From Diphasiastrum complanatum (Eukaryota > Streptophyta > Lycopodiopsida > Lycopodiales > Lycopodiaceae), in the NCBI GenBank assembly GCA_029204225.1, contig CM055097.1, positions 769,699-833,698 on the forward strand: a stretch of DNA of 64,000 nucleotides, in the 5' to 3' direction. A program made the position numbers and the translations under genes. The notes under the pieces were generated by a model, which had not been told where the DNA came from, searched no databases, and worked only from the letters and a program-made list of their open reading frames with translations. Below, piece by piece: positions 31,741 through 43,735 of the stretch (positions are counted from its first letter, which is position 1; each line of letters begins with the position of its first letter).

Positions 31741-32345
31741 TGAGGATGAGGGTGCTCAAATTGATGAGGACAAGGGTGCTCAAATTGATGTTGGATCCAT
31801 GAAGCTACCTATTCTTCAAGAGGATGCTAGAGAGGCCCCTTGAGGAGGAAATTTCTCAATCCAAGACTCCAAGAAGATCTTCAAGGGACAAGACTGAGCC
31901 ACTTAGGCTCACATACATTGACAAAGGGAAGCAAGCTGAGCTGGGTAACATTGTCATGCACTTTTCATCTCCTTTAATGAGACTTCTTGTGTAAAAGATG
32001 CATTAGAATCAAAGGTTTGGCATGAGGCAATGTCTTTGGAGTTTGATGCTTTGATTTCAAATCATACTTGGGAGTTGGTTGATCTTTCACCTAACAAGCA
32101 ATTGGTTGTAAATGGGTGTTTAGAGTCAAATATGATCATGATGGTTCTATCAACAAATGGAAAGTAGGCTTTGTGCAAAGGGACAAGCTCAAGTCAAAAT
32201 TCTAGATTATGATGAAACCTTTGCTCCTGTGGCAATGACTACCATCAAGATTTTTATTGCCTTGTCATCTTATTTCAATTGGTTTATGTACCAAATGGAT
32301 GTGACTAAAGCTTTTTTCAATGGCTATCTTGAGGAGGAGATCTTG
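31741..32345 (+). mobile_element. Ty1/copia RT N-terminal relic
   Basis: Plus strand pieces of the integrase-RT linker and RT start: TPRRSSRDKTEPLRLTYID-like sequence near 31865, VKDALESKVWHEAMSLEFDA, NHTWELVDLSPNKQLV, then YDETFAPVAMTTIKIFIAL and MYQMDVTKAFFNGYLEEEI. Several frame changes. A 24-bp tandem duplication (GGTGCTCAAATTGATG) is at about 31741-31788. Orientation is opposite to the relic on its left. Confidence 0.78.
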
Positions 32346-33089
32346 TGGGTAGCTTATTGGAAGGTGATACAAAACTTGGACGTATTCTTGTCCCAAGTAC
32401 TATAAGCCATGGTGATGAATTCCATATTTATTTTATTAGAAAAGGCACGCTCGTGGATCCCCATTGCGGTGAGCAATCAGCAAGATTCATCCATTCAACC
32501 ACCCTGCTTGTGCTAAGAAATGCCATGATGTCCATTGCAGATGGAACATCATGTTCAACAATAAAGCGAGGTGAATTAATGGTATCACTAGAAGACATGA
32601 TGGACAAAGGTAGAAACTGGAAGTAAAATAGACTTAAGAGTGTATCAGAAAGCTTGTATGAAAGTTTGGGAAAGTTCGGGCACGGGAAAAATTTGCAAGA
32701 GCTTCGCTAGCACAAGTGAGAAATTAAATCGAATTCAATTTTTTTATAGGCTAATTTGGAGGGTCCATTAGACTAAGTACTAGTTTGGCACATCAGTTCT
32801 ACACAAAAATTTGTAGGCATCTTTAATACTGTAAAAATAGCTTCCAAAATTCTTGGCGAAGGTTCCTGACCAATGATGTAGCTAGGCGAAGGTTTTGAAG
32901 GTTTGCAACTCTCGCCTAAGAGCATCCTTTGCCTAGGTATTGCATTTAATAAAATTTTTTAGGATCTAAACCTATGTCCAGCCTAATTTTGAAATTTTGA
33001 ATCCATCTATCATGTCGGTGAAGGTTCATAATGATGGTAGCATGCTCGACGAAGGTTCCCAAAGTGGTAGGCTTCTGAGATTTTTCATT
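32346..33089. other. Spacer, no gene
   Basis: Short frames only; no recognised motif. Confidence 0.4.
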
Positions 33090-33420
33090 CCTATACGCCT
33101 TACAACACAAAGAAGTATGTTCATCTTGGTGATGATAGCACTCACACTATCGAGGTGAATGTACTATAAGATTGAGGTTCCACCATGATCAATTCAAACT
33201 ACTGTCAAAAGTCTTGTATGTTCCTAAACTCTCTACAAATATGTTATCAGTAAGTAGAATTACAGATTTAGATCATAAGGTGGATTTTGAGCCTGATTAA
33301 TGCAGAATTATCGATAGGAGTAATAAGATCCTTGCACTGCAAGATAAGCTTCGCCCAACTCAATATAGATAAATCTTAAGTAGATGTATGGTTTGGCAAC
33401 TTGACAAAAGTTCCTATCTT
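33090..33420 (+). mobile_element. Ty1/copia protease and pre-integrase relic
   Basis: KKYVHLGDDSTHTIEVNV, then in other frames LYVPKLSTNMLSVSRITD and KVDFEPD: the protease C terminus and pre-integrase start of a copia element, with several stops. Confidence 0.6.
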
Positions 33421-33639
33421 TGTTTGTTCAATATCTGACTCAAAAAGTGATTTTTTAAGTCATTTTTCATCAAAATTTGATTTCTGAAAATAATTTCCTT
33501 CCTCTTTTTCTTATCTGGTGACTTTTTTGACTTTTGCTCATCCTTTTTTTTTTTTTGATACTATCTTTTCCAAAAAAAGAATCAACAAGTAGTGTAAAAC
33601 AACAAATTGTAAAACAGCAAAAGTAAAATTGAGGAGATC

Positions 33640-34288
33640 TTCAATCGGGGTGGTAGATTTGGCTGCCAATCAAAGGGATTAACCTTTGGTTTGCATTTAG
33701 CTCTCTTACAAGAAGACAATGACTTCTCATAATTCTGACTTGAAGAGTCATCCTTGACCTTCTCTTTTCCTTTATCCAATAAAAGTGGTACATTTTTAGG
33801 AACAGTTTCTTGTGGTGATCTTTCTCATTTCAGGACCATATTATAATATTGCTTAGCTTGTTTCTTCGTCATTGGTCCTACGGTCTTTCCTTTATTCAAT
33901 ATAACTGCTTTCGGCGACTTTATTGTCGGTTCATCTGGAATCTTTCGAACTCCAAACCTTGTAGGATCCATGTGATCTAAAATCTGCTCATCTGTAAGTT
34001 TTGCATTCTCATCATAAGACAGGGCATGACTAACATGAATGAGTTCATCTCCAAGAGGATCTAGAATTGGATCGGTTGATATCCAAGCTACATTCATCAT
34101 ATTCACTGGGAATGTGCAGTGTATCCAAAGTTCGATAAGGTAAAGGAATCTCGCTCAACTTTGATTGATCATCACGTTGACACATATAGCCTGTTGTACA
34201 ATCCATTATTGCAAGAGCTTGATTCCAATTAACAATAACTGTTTGAGAGTCATAATCAACTCCCAAAGTTATTACTTGTCAATCATAG
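33640..34288 (-). mobile_element. Ty3/gypsy relic: protease-RT linker
   Basis: Minus-strand frames with VIVNWNQALAIMDCTTGYMC, MMNVAWISTDPILDPLGDEL and MTKKQAKQYYNMVLK. The first two parallel 53300-53400 in the gypsy relic further right (INWIHSLATIDCMNADYC, LLNVAWLPTDE), so this is the same region of a related element. It is cut at 34288 by the long LTR. Confidence 0.65.
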
Positions 34289-37097
34289 TGTTAGCCGATA
34301 TTTCCGCACGGAAAATCGGACTAATATTGAGGTTTAAGTTTGCAATAATTGAAAAAATCAGCATGTAAAACCCGGTTATTAGAGAAAAATCGGCACAAAT
34401 TTGCCTTTGAATTGGGTCCCAGCCCGTCCTAAAGTGGCTAGACACAGTTTAAAAGTAAGAAACTGTCTTTCAAAAAAATCGTCAAAAATATTTTGTGGTC
34501 AAGTTTTGTAAGACCGAGCCAAAAGTGCCGGTCCACCTAGAATTGGGTCCCAGCCTGCCCTAAATGAGGCTAGAGCAGATTTTGTGGTCTTAGAAATGGC
34601 CGGTAAATATTTTACGACTTTTCAAAAAAATGGCCAGTTGTAAAAAAAATAGCCGGTATGACCGTGCTAAAATCTCACCATGTACTGAGTCCATTTTTAC
34701 TAATATATGATCACTCAATGTATTTTTCAGGGAAACCGTGTTGTCGTGGGAGCCCTAGTCATGAATGCCAAAAAAGTCAACCCTAGTCAAGGAGCCATCA
34801 AAGAAAAATATTTATCGGGCTAAATCCAAGCTGTGAATTGTGGGCAATACTTAAAATTGGCAGAAACCCTAACGAGCAAAATTAGGCAAATCACGGGAAA
34901 TGGGCAAAGTACGCAAATCAGTCGGTAATCCCGAGAAACCAAAAACCAAAAGTCGGGCTGTGCATACTACAAGGAAAATCAAATGAAAAGCCAAGAAAAA
35001 TGGAGGACCGAGGGAAATAGAGGACACCTAACAAGAGAGAGAAAGGTTGGCAAGAGTCTTCAACAACCTTTTGGATCATAAATGCAAGAAGGCCTTAGAG
35101 GCTAGCAAAGTTTGGTGGATACCTCCTCTAGCTATTGACAAAAGAAGCATCTTGGCTAGTTTTGGAAAGGGGCCTTAAATGGCACCAACCCCTACACCCT
35201 CAAGGAGGCCACTTGATGTACTTGCCAATGGGGATTGGACAAATGGAAAGAAGGCTAGAAGGGCATGAAAATTGGCAAAGCCTCATTTTGAAGGGGGACA
35301 CTTGGGATTTACTATAAAAGGAGGCCACTCTTTGTGTTAAGATATAGTTGGATATAGTTGGCTAATGATTTGATAGTTTGAGGTGATAGTTGGATAATGA
35401 GATGATGTTGATAGTTTCTAAGTTGAGAGTGGAGAGTTTGATGTGATAGTTTAGATGTGATGTTGGTTGAGAGTCTTTTTGAGGAGAACTTGCTTGCTTG
35501 AGGATGCTTGGAAGTTAGTTCCATTTTGATGTTAGTGATTGTGGATGTTGTTGCTCCATGATAGAGTCCGCTATGGGAGTTGGTGGTTATTGCTTGAATC
35601 TCATCTCTAGTAGGAGTGCATCATGGAGTGTTTGATTTTGCATTGAGAAAAGAAGTGAGTACTTGGTGTGCATACCTTTTGAGTGCATTGAGTGGGTAAC
35701 ATCGGAGTTGGAGTGATTGCTTATATGATCTGGTTGTGCATGGTAAGAAAGACGTCTTTTGATTGATGATTGATTGAGGGATACTAAGGATTTGCTAATG
35801 GTTGAATGATGGAAGTAGGTTGATGGTGTTTGATTCTTGTAGTTGGATGATGGTGGATGAAAATTTAGTAATGCTTGCTTCCTACTTGGTTAGTTGATTG
35901 AAGAGTCATTATTGGGTGATTAGGCTATTATTTCTCGCTTGGCTGGACTCTTGTTAGGATTCTTGTTTCAAGAGAGTCATGACATTGGTTTTTGTGAACG
36001 AAATTGAACGTGTTGGTTTGTTTGAGAAGAAAAGGGTGTGAGGGAGTGAGTTTATCGGTAAATACTCAGAGAGGCTTGTTGAGTTCTGATGTGAAGAAGG
36101 AGAGTAATGTGATGATAACTCATTTTTGTAGCTGTGTGAGCACCACTAGTACATTTACTCAATCAAACAATGAGACAGAGACGACAAGCGATGAAAGGAA
36201 CCACTGTTGGCCTCTGATCGCTACTCATAATATGCAAAGGACCTGTCAAGCACTGTACCCTCGTTGCACCTGCGATCCACCTGCCTCACCTACGGTTGCT
36301 CGCTGCCTCATCAACTGCCATTGCCATCTGCCTGTGTAGCCTCTGTAACTCCTCGCTACCTGTCCGTGGCTGCACACCTGCCTACTGGATCTGCGGCCTA
36401 CTGTGAAGAGAACCTGCGGCTTGGGAACCATCAAGAATCAGAGATTCTAAAGTTCTGATCACTGCCTACTGCTGGTTGAAGCTGGTTCTGCCTTGACTGA
36501 CCTGTCTAAATCGTTTTCCTGGGGATAGGACAGTAACCAATTACTTGATACTACGTGATTTCTAGCATTAGTCACTCTGTGCTAAAATCTCCGTTATTAC
36601 ACTATTTGAAGTTTCCAAGTTGAAATCATTTTGTGACTCTATTATGGAAAGTGTTAATTGGGCCCGACCTCTGTGAAACACCAGAGCGGGTAGTCCGCCG
36701 GAAACAACTGAAATACACTGTCACGGTTAAGTCGCAAAGTAAGCACACCATTTCCGGTACTGTCTAGCAAAATACCTAGATCCGAAATCTGGGAAACGCT
36801 ACCGTCCAGTGAACAGGATGGCACGCATAATGTACTCACCACATTTCACTTGACCTACCCCACTTAGGAAAATAGTGTTTAGGGTGTCCAATAAGAACTG
36901 AACAATTTCAATGGATATACCCTTAACAGTCCTAGGACTTTAGTAGACACCTAACCTAATGTCAAAGGAGGGGTCTAGAATTGAGATAATAAAAACAATG
37001 AGTTGGACCCCGTATGATGGGAGAAGAGGGTTAGTTCCAACCTGCACGTAGTGACATCTGTGACGGAACCAACCCCTCGTCCGAAAAACCCCTAACA
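34289..37097 (+). repeat. Very long 5' LTR (about 2.8 kb), family C copy 2
   Basis: Starts TGTTAGCCGATA like the repeat at 16603 and ends CTAACA right before the PBS. Similarity to copy 1 is best over the first 1.3 kb and looser in the GC-rich 36.2-36.5 kb part. A possible TATA region (CTATAAAAGG) is near 35310. Frames inside it are not genes. Confidence 0.65.
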
Positions 37098-37116
37098 TTG
37101 GTGTGTCTGCCGGGAG
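37098..37116 (+). other. Primer-binding site of the gypsy element
   Basis: TTGGTGTGTCTGCCGGGAG, similar in layout to the TGGCGCCGTTGCCGGGGA sites of plant gypsy elements but diverged. The primer tRNA is not certain. Confidence 0.5.
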
Positions 37117-38020
37117 TTACCTGATAAGAGATATTGCTTGAAGGGTAGTCATACTACCAGTGGCCTACAAATTTCATACGTCTCAGATTGCATATGTTGT
37201 GAACAATTCTACTGTTTAGACTGTCAACCGCAAGATAGCTTAGTTGTGCAAGCTACTAGTGCACACGTTGTTTTTAGAAAACCGATATCAAGTATCACAG
37301 GTTGAAGTGGTTACCATCACACAGTGATGTGTGTTGATCCCACACCTAGAACATACGTTATGAGTTCACAATCCAACCCTAGCTACATGTGATCCGACTT
37401 CGCCAAGGCCATTCTATTTCCAACAGTTTGGAATACAGTTTGGACTAGAGTACATACAATTTTCACCAGCAGGGAGTTTAGGCTGTGATGCCAAGTACTA
37501 CTAGAAATCTTTCATAGAGTGATGGGACAGGTCAGAGAATGGGGTTTCATATGAAGCCTAGGGTGAAAGTGAAAATCAGAGCCCTGAGTTGAAAGTCATT
37601 ACCCTACGACCCACCAACCCTAGCATCCCGTAGAGACGACACCTGGTACAAAGAACCAAGAAAAACTGTACATGTGTATGGTTGGATTAGGATTGAGCAG
37701 AAAAACGACCAAGTAGAGTTAGTTAGGTCGTATGCAGTATTAGTGGACGAAGGATGGATGACCTATGAGATAACGTGGGAAAATCACAAAATGCATGTGC
37801 AACGACAGTTGATTGCTATCCGTAAGTAAGAAACCTATTATGCAGCAATCATTAGTGTCACCCTAGACGAGACATCATAGGTATACCAAGGAAACCTAGG
37901 TCTAAGGGAGCACCGCACAGAGAGACTTCAAATCCCCAGAGAGAGCGTTTAGGGCTTAGAAGAAGCCATCGTGGGTTTCTTGTCCCACCAGTCTTAAATG
38001 ATGAGTCTCACCCACCTATA

Positions 38021-39203
38021 ATGGACTTGGATGATACGTTGGAACCTATAGAAGAACTACCAGAACTTGAGCCAACCGACACTACAGAACCACCGTTAGT
38101 GAACGTAACACCTGCTGCTACAAAACCTGTTGCCAACAGAATGGCACGACGTTTGACTGAACCAATCGTAGTACCCCCGGAGACAGGAGGACTACCCAAG
38201 CTTAGGGGATCCACTCCTGAGTTTCATGGAGCACCGTATGAAAGTGCCAAAGAGCATATTGATGCTTTTTGGACCACCTGCTTTACCAGTGCCATCACAA
38301 ACCCACATCATGAAATGATGTTTTTCGCCATCACTTTATCTGGAACGGCTAGGCACTGGTATCATAGTCTGCAGAGAGGCTCAATTCACACCATTGAGGA
38401 GTTCCATAGACTGTTTCTAATTGAGTATGCTCCCCACCGAACGGCTGATGGCCTACTGTTCACACTGACTTCCCTACAACAAGGAAGTAACGAAACCATC
38501 CGACAATATTGGCATCGTTTGACAGAGTTGTCACGCCAAGTGGAACCCACTGTGTTACTACCACCCCTATTACTACTGACCTTCTTTCTGCTGAGGCAGT
38601 AGAGAAGGCAATCATGGTAGAAGACACACAGATTGTGGTTGCCCACGCATCCCACCTATTGCAAGCAGTGAACAGCTTGAACCTAAGTCCAGAAATGTGG
38701 AGAGGAGGCCCAATCATAGCTATAGGAGCACACCCCATAGTGGAACCCCGTCAAATACAGGCTATTGGACCTCGACAAGGCAGAAACATGCAAACACAAG
38801 ATGCACGAAGGCTCCAGGCATAGATGCTCGATAGAGGCTATGAGAGCACAGGCTCTAACGCAGAACTAGGCAATATGTGAGCTATGCTAAAGGGATACAT
38901 GGACGTGATGAGTGAGAATATGCAGACCTTAGCAGTAGATGTAAATTTTCTCAAATGGCACCAAAATTTGTTGGGTCAAAGACACCCCATAGAAGGACCG
39001 AATCCCTTAGTGTGTAGACACTGTAGAGGGAATCATTTAAATCGAAATTGTCCCAACCAAGTGTGTGGGTACTGCAAGAGGCCTGGACACTTGGAGGATA
39101 GATGCTGGGTACGTAGAGACACATTAAACACTGGGAATAGGACAGAACGGCGGGGCCATCAAGGCCACCTCAATACATACAACGGGAACCCAGGATTAGC
39201 GAG
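38021..39203 (+). pseudogene. Gypsy Gag with two zinc knuckles
   Basis: The first frame (38021-38602) holds the retrotransposon Gag domain: STPEFHGAPYESAKEHIDAF, MFFAITLSGTARHWYHSL, FHRLFLIEYAPHRTADGL, NETIRQYWHRLTELSRQV. A frame change near 38560 moves it to the frame ending at 38823 (SAEAVEKAIMVEDTQIVVAH). After a stop, a third piece (38884-39249) carries two zinc knuckles, CRHCRGNHLNRNC and CGYCKRPGHLEDRC. Gag would coat the RNA and form particles. Broken here. Confidence 0.85.
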
Positions 39204-40439
39204 GTGGATAAAGGGAAGGCATGCAAGGAAGATGACCGACCACCCATGAACTTCATCGTCGTGGAGACACTAGAGGAACCCATGAGCAGGAAAGAGGTTT
39301 TAGTAGTGACCTGGAGTAACCTCCAGACGAAGCTACCTCCCAGGAAACCCAAGCCTACACCAAAACCACCACCGGAGGTAGATAACCCAGTGGTCATTGA
39401 GAAGTCAGTATTCGAACCTACACCCATCTACAAGGATCCACTGCCCAAAGAGCAAGGTGAGGTTAGCATCTTGGAAGGGCGTAGACATCCCAGATTCCTA
39501 GGACCGAGAAAAGGAAAAACCGGCCTAGAAACTAAGAGAACCATGACCCGAACGTGCAGGTTTAGCAAGGATATAGACCTAAATCTGAAGAGAGGGAATA
39601 TTGACCTAGGTCAAGCCCTAGAGAATCTAAAATTGGAAATAGGGCTTTGGCAACTAGTACAGTTGTCACCCACTATTAAACGCACAGTCAAACGATTGAT
39701 GAGACCACCCACGAACAGAACACTGGAGCCACCTACAATAGGGAAAGTAGATGCAAATTTGTTAGATCGCTACTGCCCTAAGGTAGATGTACTCATAGAT
39801 GGCCTAGTCATTTCAGGGGCCATAGTTGATGCAGGGTCGGCAGTTAACATCATAAGTCTAGAACTTTCAGACCGCCTTGGTTTTACTCTAGAACCCGCTA
39901 CCTTGACAGCCCTAAAGCTAGCCAACAACTCTATGATCAAACTAGAGGGCGAGCTTAAGAATGTACCCATTACCGTGGCTAACAAGACCATTCAAGTGGA
40001 CTTTTACGTCATGAGGATGTACGCCGGGAACCGGGGGTACTCTATACTGCTAGGACGGCCATGGCTCAGGCTTAGCAACTGCACAGTCGACATCCCCGCA
40101 GGAGTACTGATTTTTGGAAGGGGTAGAGAGCGTACCATAGTCGACGGTTATTCCGAGGTGCCTCAGTCAGAAAGAGCACCCATACCTTCATCTGAGTGGG
40201 AGGAGGTCATGAGTAGTGAGGACGATGGTGATTCCACTACGAGTGAAGATGAACCAAACTTGAGATCAGTTTTGGACATAGAGTGGAACACTCCAGAAGA
40301 GCGGCCTCCCAAAGTTCGAGACGCCGATATTTGCCTGATAAACCTAGGAACTCTAGAAGAGCCCAAGAACATCAAAATAGGTGCTTCCCTAGGCATTGGA
40401 GAAAAAGAAGAGTACGAACGGCTGTGTAGAAAGTACTAG
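39204..40439 (+). CDS. Gypsy aspartic protease region, 411 codons
   Basis: Open frame following the zinc knuckles. The N-terminal 180 residues are a proline- and charge-rich linker. The retropepsin-like domain follows: VDVLIDGLVISGAIVDAGSA with active site DAGSAVNII, then RLGFTLEPATLTALKLANNS, and GYSILLGRPWLRLSNCTVD near the end of the fold. An acidic tail (SSEDDGDSTTSEDEPN) precedes RT. It would cut Gag-Pol. The start codon at 39204 overlaps the previous frame and was probably not an independent start in the living element. Confidence 0.85.
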   Translation: MDKGKACKEDDRPPMNFIVVETLEEPMSRKEVLVVTWSNLQTKLPPRKPKPTPKPPPEVDNPVVIEKSVFEPTPIYKDPLPKEQGEVSILEGRRHPRFLGPRKGKTGLETKRTMTRTCRFSKDIDLNLKRGNIDLGQALENLKLEIGLWQLVQLSPTIKRTVKRLMRPPTNRTLEPPTIGKVDANLLDRYCPKVDVLIDGLVISGAIVDAGSAVNIISLELSDRLGFTLEPATLTALKLANNSMIKLEGELKNVPITVANKTIQVDFYVMRMYAGNRGYSILLGRPWLRLSNCTVDIPAGVLIFGRGRERTIVDGYSEVPQSERAPIPSSEWEEVMSSEDDGDSTTSEDEPNLRSVLDIEWNTPEERPPKVRDADICLINLGTLEEPKNIKIGASLGIGEKEEYERLCRKY

Positions 40440-41108
40440 CATATTTTTGCCTAGGACTACTCAAATTTGAAGGGGATTCCACCCGATCTAGTGACTCATA
40501 CAATACCACTGAAGGAGGGAGCCAAACCTATACGACAAAAACAACATCGACTACCCTACCACCTAAAGGAAGGAGTATATCCCGAACTCTAGAGACTTCG
40601 AAATGCTGGTCTGATATTTCCGGTAGAGAACACTGAGTGGTGCTCCCCAATAGTACCTCGCACCAAGAAGAACTCTACACGCATTCACGTATGTGTGGAT
40701 TATAAGAGGTTGAACAAACAGACTAAGAAGGACTACTACCCATTGCCATTCATAGACCAAGTCCTAGAAGAAATGGCGGGAAGAGACCAGTACTCTTTCA
40801 TGGATTGTTTCGCGGGCTATGATTAGATAGCCATAGCAGAAGAGGATAGATTGAAGACTACCTTCACAACCACATTTGGGGTTTTCGCTTACCACGTCAT
40901 GCCCTTTGGGTTGACTAATGCCCCTGGAATCTATCAGAGGTTTATGAACAAGCACTTTGAGGATATGTTAGACGAAAATCTCAAAATTTTTATAGATGAC
41001 CTCTGTGGGGCAGCCACTGTCCCAGAACATCTCACCATGCTAGGGAAGTGTTTTCAGAAGTGCGCAACAACCTGTATAACTTTGAATGCTAACAAGTGCC
41101 TATTCGGC
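40440..41108 (+). pseudogene. Gypsy reverse transcriptase
   Basis: One frame with RT landmarks: AGLIFPVENTEWCSPIV, RIHVCVDYKRLNKQTKKDYY, PLPFIDQVLEEMAGRDQYSF, TFGVFAYHVMPFGLTNAPGI, and the catalytic FIDDL in ENLKIFIDDL. Two in-frame stops: TAG at 40590-40592 and a TAG in GYD*IAIAEE near 40825. The frame ends at NANKCLFG* and the following DNA is already the region before integrase, so RNase H has been lost by deletion. Confidence 0.88.
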
Positions 41109-41110
41109 TA

Positions 41111-42318
41111 GAGACACCCAGCAGTATGATGATTCCAGAAAAACAAAAGCTACGTCTACAAGCCCTAAAGTTCGCTTTAATAGGGGGCACACTGTATAGA
41201 CGAGGTGTAGAAGGGTTGTATCGAAGATGCGTCACTCTTGAAGAAGCCAAATTTATACTAGAGGAGTGTCACGATTCTGCCTGTGGGGGCCACTTTGCCG
41301 GCCAACTCACAGGGCAGAAAATTCTGAGGGTGGATTACTGGTGGCCGACACCATTCCAAGATGCTCATTTACATGCCCGGAACTGCAACACCTGTCAACG
41401 AGTTGACAAGACGGATAATAGGGTGCGATCGTTAGTTCCAATACAGGCATGTCTCCCTTTTGAAAAATGGGGCATCGACTTCGTTGGCCCAATACACCCA
41501 GCTTCATCTAGCCGAAAACATTATATCATAGTGGCCATTGACTATTTCACAAAGTGGGCCGAGGCATGGGTTATGGCCAAAGACAATGCAAAAGAAACCG
41601 CCTGGTTCTTACTAGAAGAGGTGATAGGCCGGTTCGGTACACCCAGAGAACTCATCTCTGATGGGGGTACCCATTTCCTAAACAAAACTATCAAGGCTTT
41701 GACCGATCAGTTGACGATCAAGGCACCGAAAAAGCACACCCTACCACCCGCAAGCCAACGGTCAGGCTGAAAGCACGAACAAACAACTAGTGAGTATTCT
41801 AAGGAAAACCGTATCAGACCGAGAGAGGGATTGGGACAAAAGATTGTACTCGGCATTGTGGGCATATAATGCCACCTATAAGACCAGTACCAACCACACG
41901 CCCTTTTTTCTAGTGTATGGCCAAGAATGTGTACTGCTAATAGAAATAGAGCTCCCATCCTTGCGGTTTGCCATGAAGCACGACCTAGGAGAGAAAGAAT
42001 CAATACAACACCGACTGGACACTTTACAAGACCTGGACGAGCACCGAATAGCTGCCCTAAATCACCAAGAAACCCAGAAAAGACGCATGAAGGAGATTAT
42101 GATAGGAACATGCGCGATTATCAGTTCAAGCAGGGGCAGTTAGTGTTGTTCTACGATGCTAGACACGAGCTGATGCCTCAAAAGTTGGGGCCACGTGGAA
42201 CGGTCCATATGTAATAGTGAAACTGTATGAAAACAACATGGTTAAGCTAGACGAGTTGAACGGTGAAATGTTTAAGCACCGAACCAACATAAACAAGATA
42301 AAAGCTTACCGTAATTAA
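41111..42318 (+). pseudogene. Gypsy integrase with frameshifts
   Basis: HHCC zinc finger (ECHDSACGGHFAGQ, NCNTCQRVDK), core residues D in KWGIDFVGPIHPA, D in ELISDGGTHFLNK, and E in NGQAESTNKQLVS. A frame change near 41735 separates the second D from the E. A further change near 42100 leads to YQFKQGQLVLFYDARHEL, and another near 42195 to WNGPYVIVKLYENNMVKLDE, the GPY/F module, ending KIKAYRN*. Dead copy. Confidence 0.87.
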
Positions 42319-43083
42319 AGAGAAGCCGAAGTCACTTGTACAGTATGTAACACCTTTTCTTGTTCACCTTCTAATCCTCTTTTAGAGATACCTTGGAGTG
42401 ATATAGCTAGGAAGTCGTGTAAAACTTTAATTGTCTTGATGGATCTTTAAGAATGCCAACCCCACCAATAGGAACGAGTGTGAGACATCAATTGCAAATG
42501 AGCTTTTCTGGTGTTGGTTGAGTTGTCAAGGTCTATGTGAACTATTCTGAATCAAAGGGAGTAAGTCCAAGACAATTTGAATCTGAACTATCGGATACAC
42601 TTTCCCTAGGCCAGGGTGTACGGTTTGACTAATAAAACATCCTTAGGATTGTTCAATTACCCTTAGTTACCGAAAATGTCCAACCATCCTCGTAATGGAA
42701 TGACACAATAGATCAGTAGTGTCGTATCCCCATCATGCCATTTTTTTGGACTTGATCCTCCGTGGAAAAACCATGTAACATACCATCGCTTATTTTTGGC
42801 TCTCTCCTACATGTGTGTAGAAATTGTGGTGTAAGCTTGATGTATATAGAATTTGTGAATGAATTAAGTGCATTTATGCAATTGTATGGCCTATTTACAA
42901 AGGCTAATCTTCATATATGAGTAGGTTTCAAGTTTCATTTGATTGTATATGCATTTTGTTAGTGCTAATTTGATCAAATTAGCAAGCTAACGAGTGACTA
43001 GTCTTCTATTTGTTGTTGGTGTTGTCATTCTTGGCCTAGATCTAACATTTTGGATCATCTTTAGATTTGAAATTTCATAGGCC

Positions 43084-43087
<4 letters not shown>
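42319..43087. other. Spacer, no gene
   Basis: The remains of the gypsy 3' region may lie here, but no polypurine tract or LTR could be recognised. Confidence 0.4.

Positions 43088-43123
<36 letters not shown>
43088..43123 (+). repeat. (GA)18 microsatellite at the edge of the duplicated block
   Basis: GA tract followed by DNA also found after the (GA)30 tract at 61721-61780 (ATGTTCTTTTGCCCTATGA). Confidence 0.9.
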
Positions 43124-43125
<2 letters not shown>

Positions 43126-43735
43126 CTCACTCGTGGTACTCATGGACCAAATTCTCCTCGTTGAGCTGAGCGTACTCCTTCCATTAGGATTGTCCTACAC
43201 TCCTTTGATGGCTAGTCCTATGCCCTTCATTTCTCCTATGCCCTCCACTTCCACTATGCCCTCTCCCCCATTCGCTTTTCTTGGACATAATGTTCTTTTG
43301 CCCTATGACATAGGTGTTGATCTTATTGACCTTACAAATCCAACAATTATTTATGATTTCTTACAAATATCCTACTTTTTCAAATGTTTCAAATCATGAA
43401 ATTTAATCCAACATAGGCTAATTTCTTAGAATCTCAGAACAACGTCATGCACAGCTGAATTTACCACAAAGCTTGTCTTGATATTGGAGATCACCCTCTT
43501 TTATTCCATGCATGTGCCCAGACATACTGTTTAAAAGTTAATCAGACTGAAAGTATTTTTTTCCTGTAGATCTCAAGCTCTTTCTAACATCCACTAAGCG
43601 TCGAGGCACACATACGTATAAAACGTTCAGATATCTTAGATTTCATGATTCGAAGTTTTAAAAGCATCTATGAATTGCGTGACTGTAGTATATCTGAACT
43701 GATTTTTCCCATCAATTACTTTACAACATCTTCAA

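Larger units (their letters stand above)
34289..42318 (+). mobile_element. Ty3/gypsy element with a very long 5' LTR, RNase H missing
   Basis: Order on the plus strand: 5' LTR (34289-37097), PBS (37098-37116), leader with a short open frame near 37.63-37.83 kb, gag (38021-39203), protease (39204-40439), RT (40440-41108), integrase with a GPY-type end (41111-42318). RT joins integrase without an RNase H domain. Two in-frame stops in RT and frame changes in gag and integrase make it inactive. No 3' LTR was recognised between 42.3 and 43.1 kb. Confidence 0.85.
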
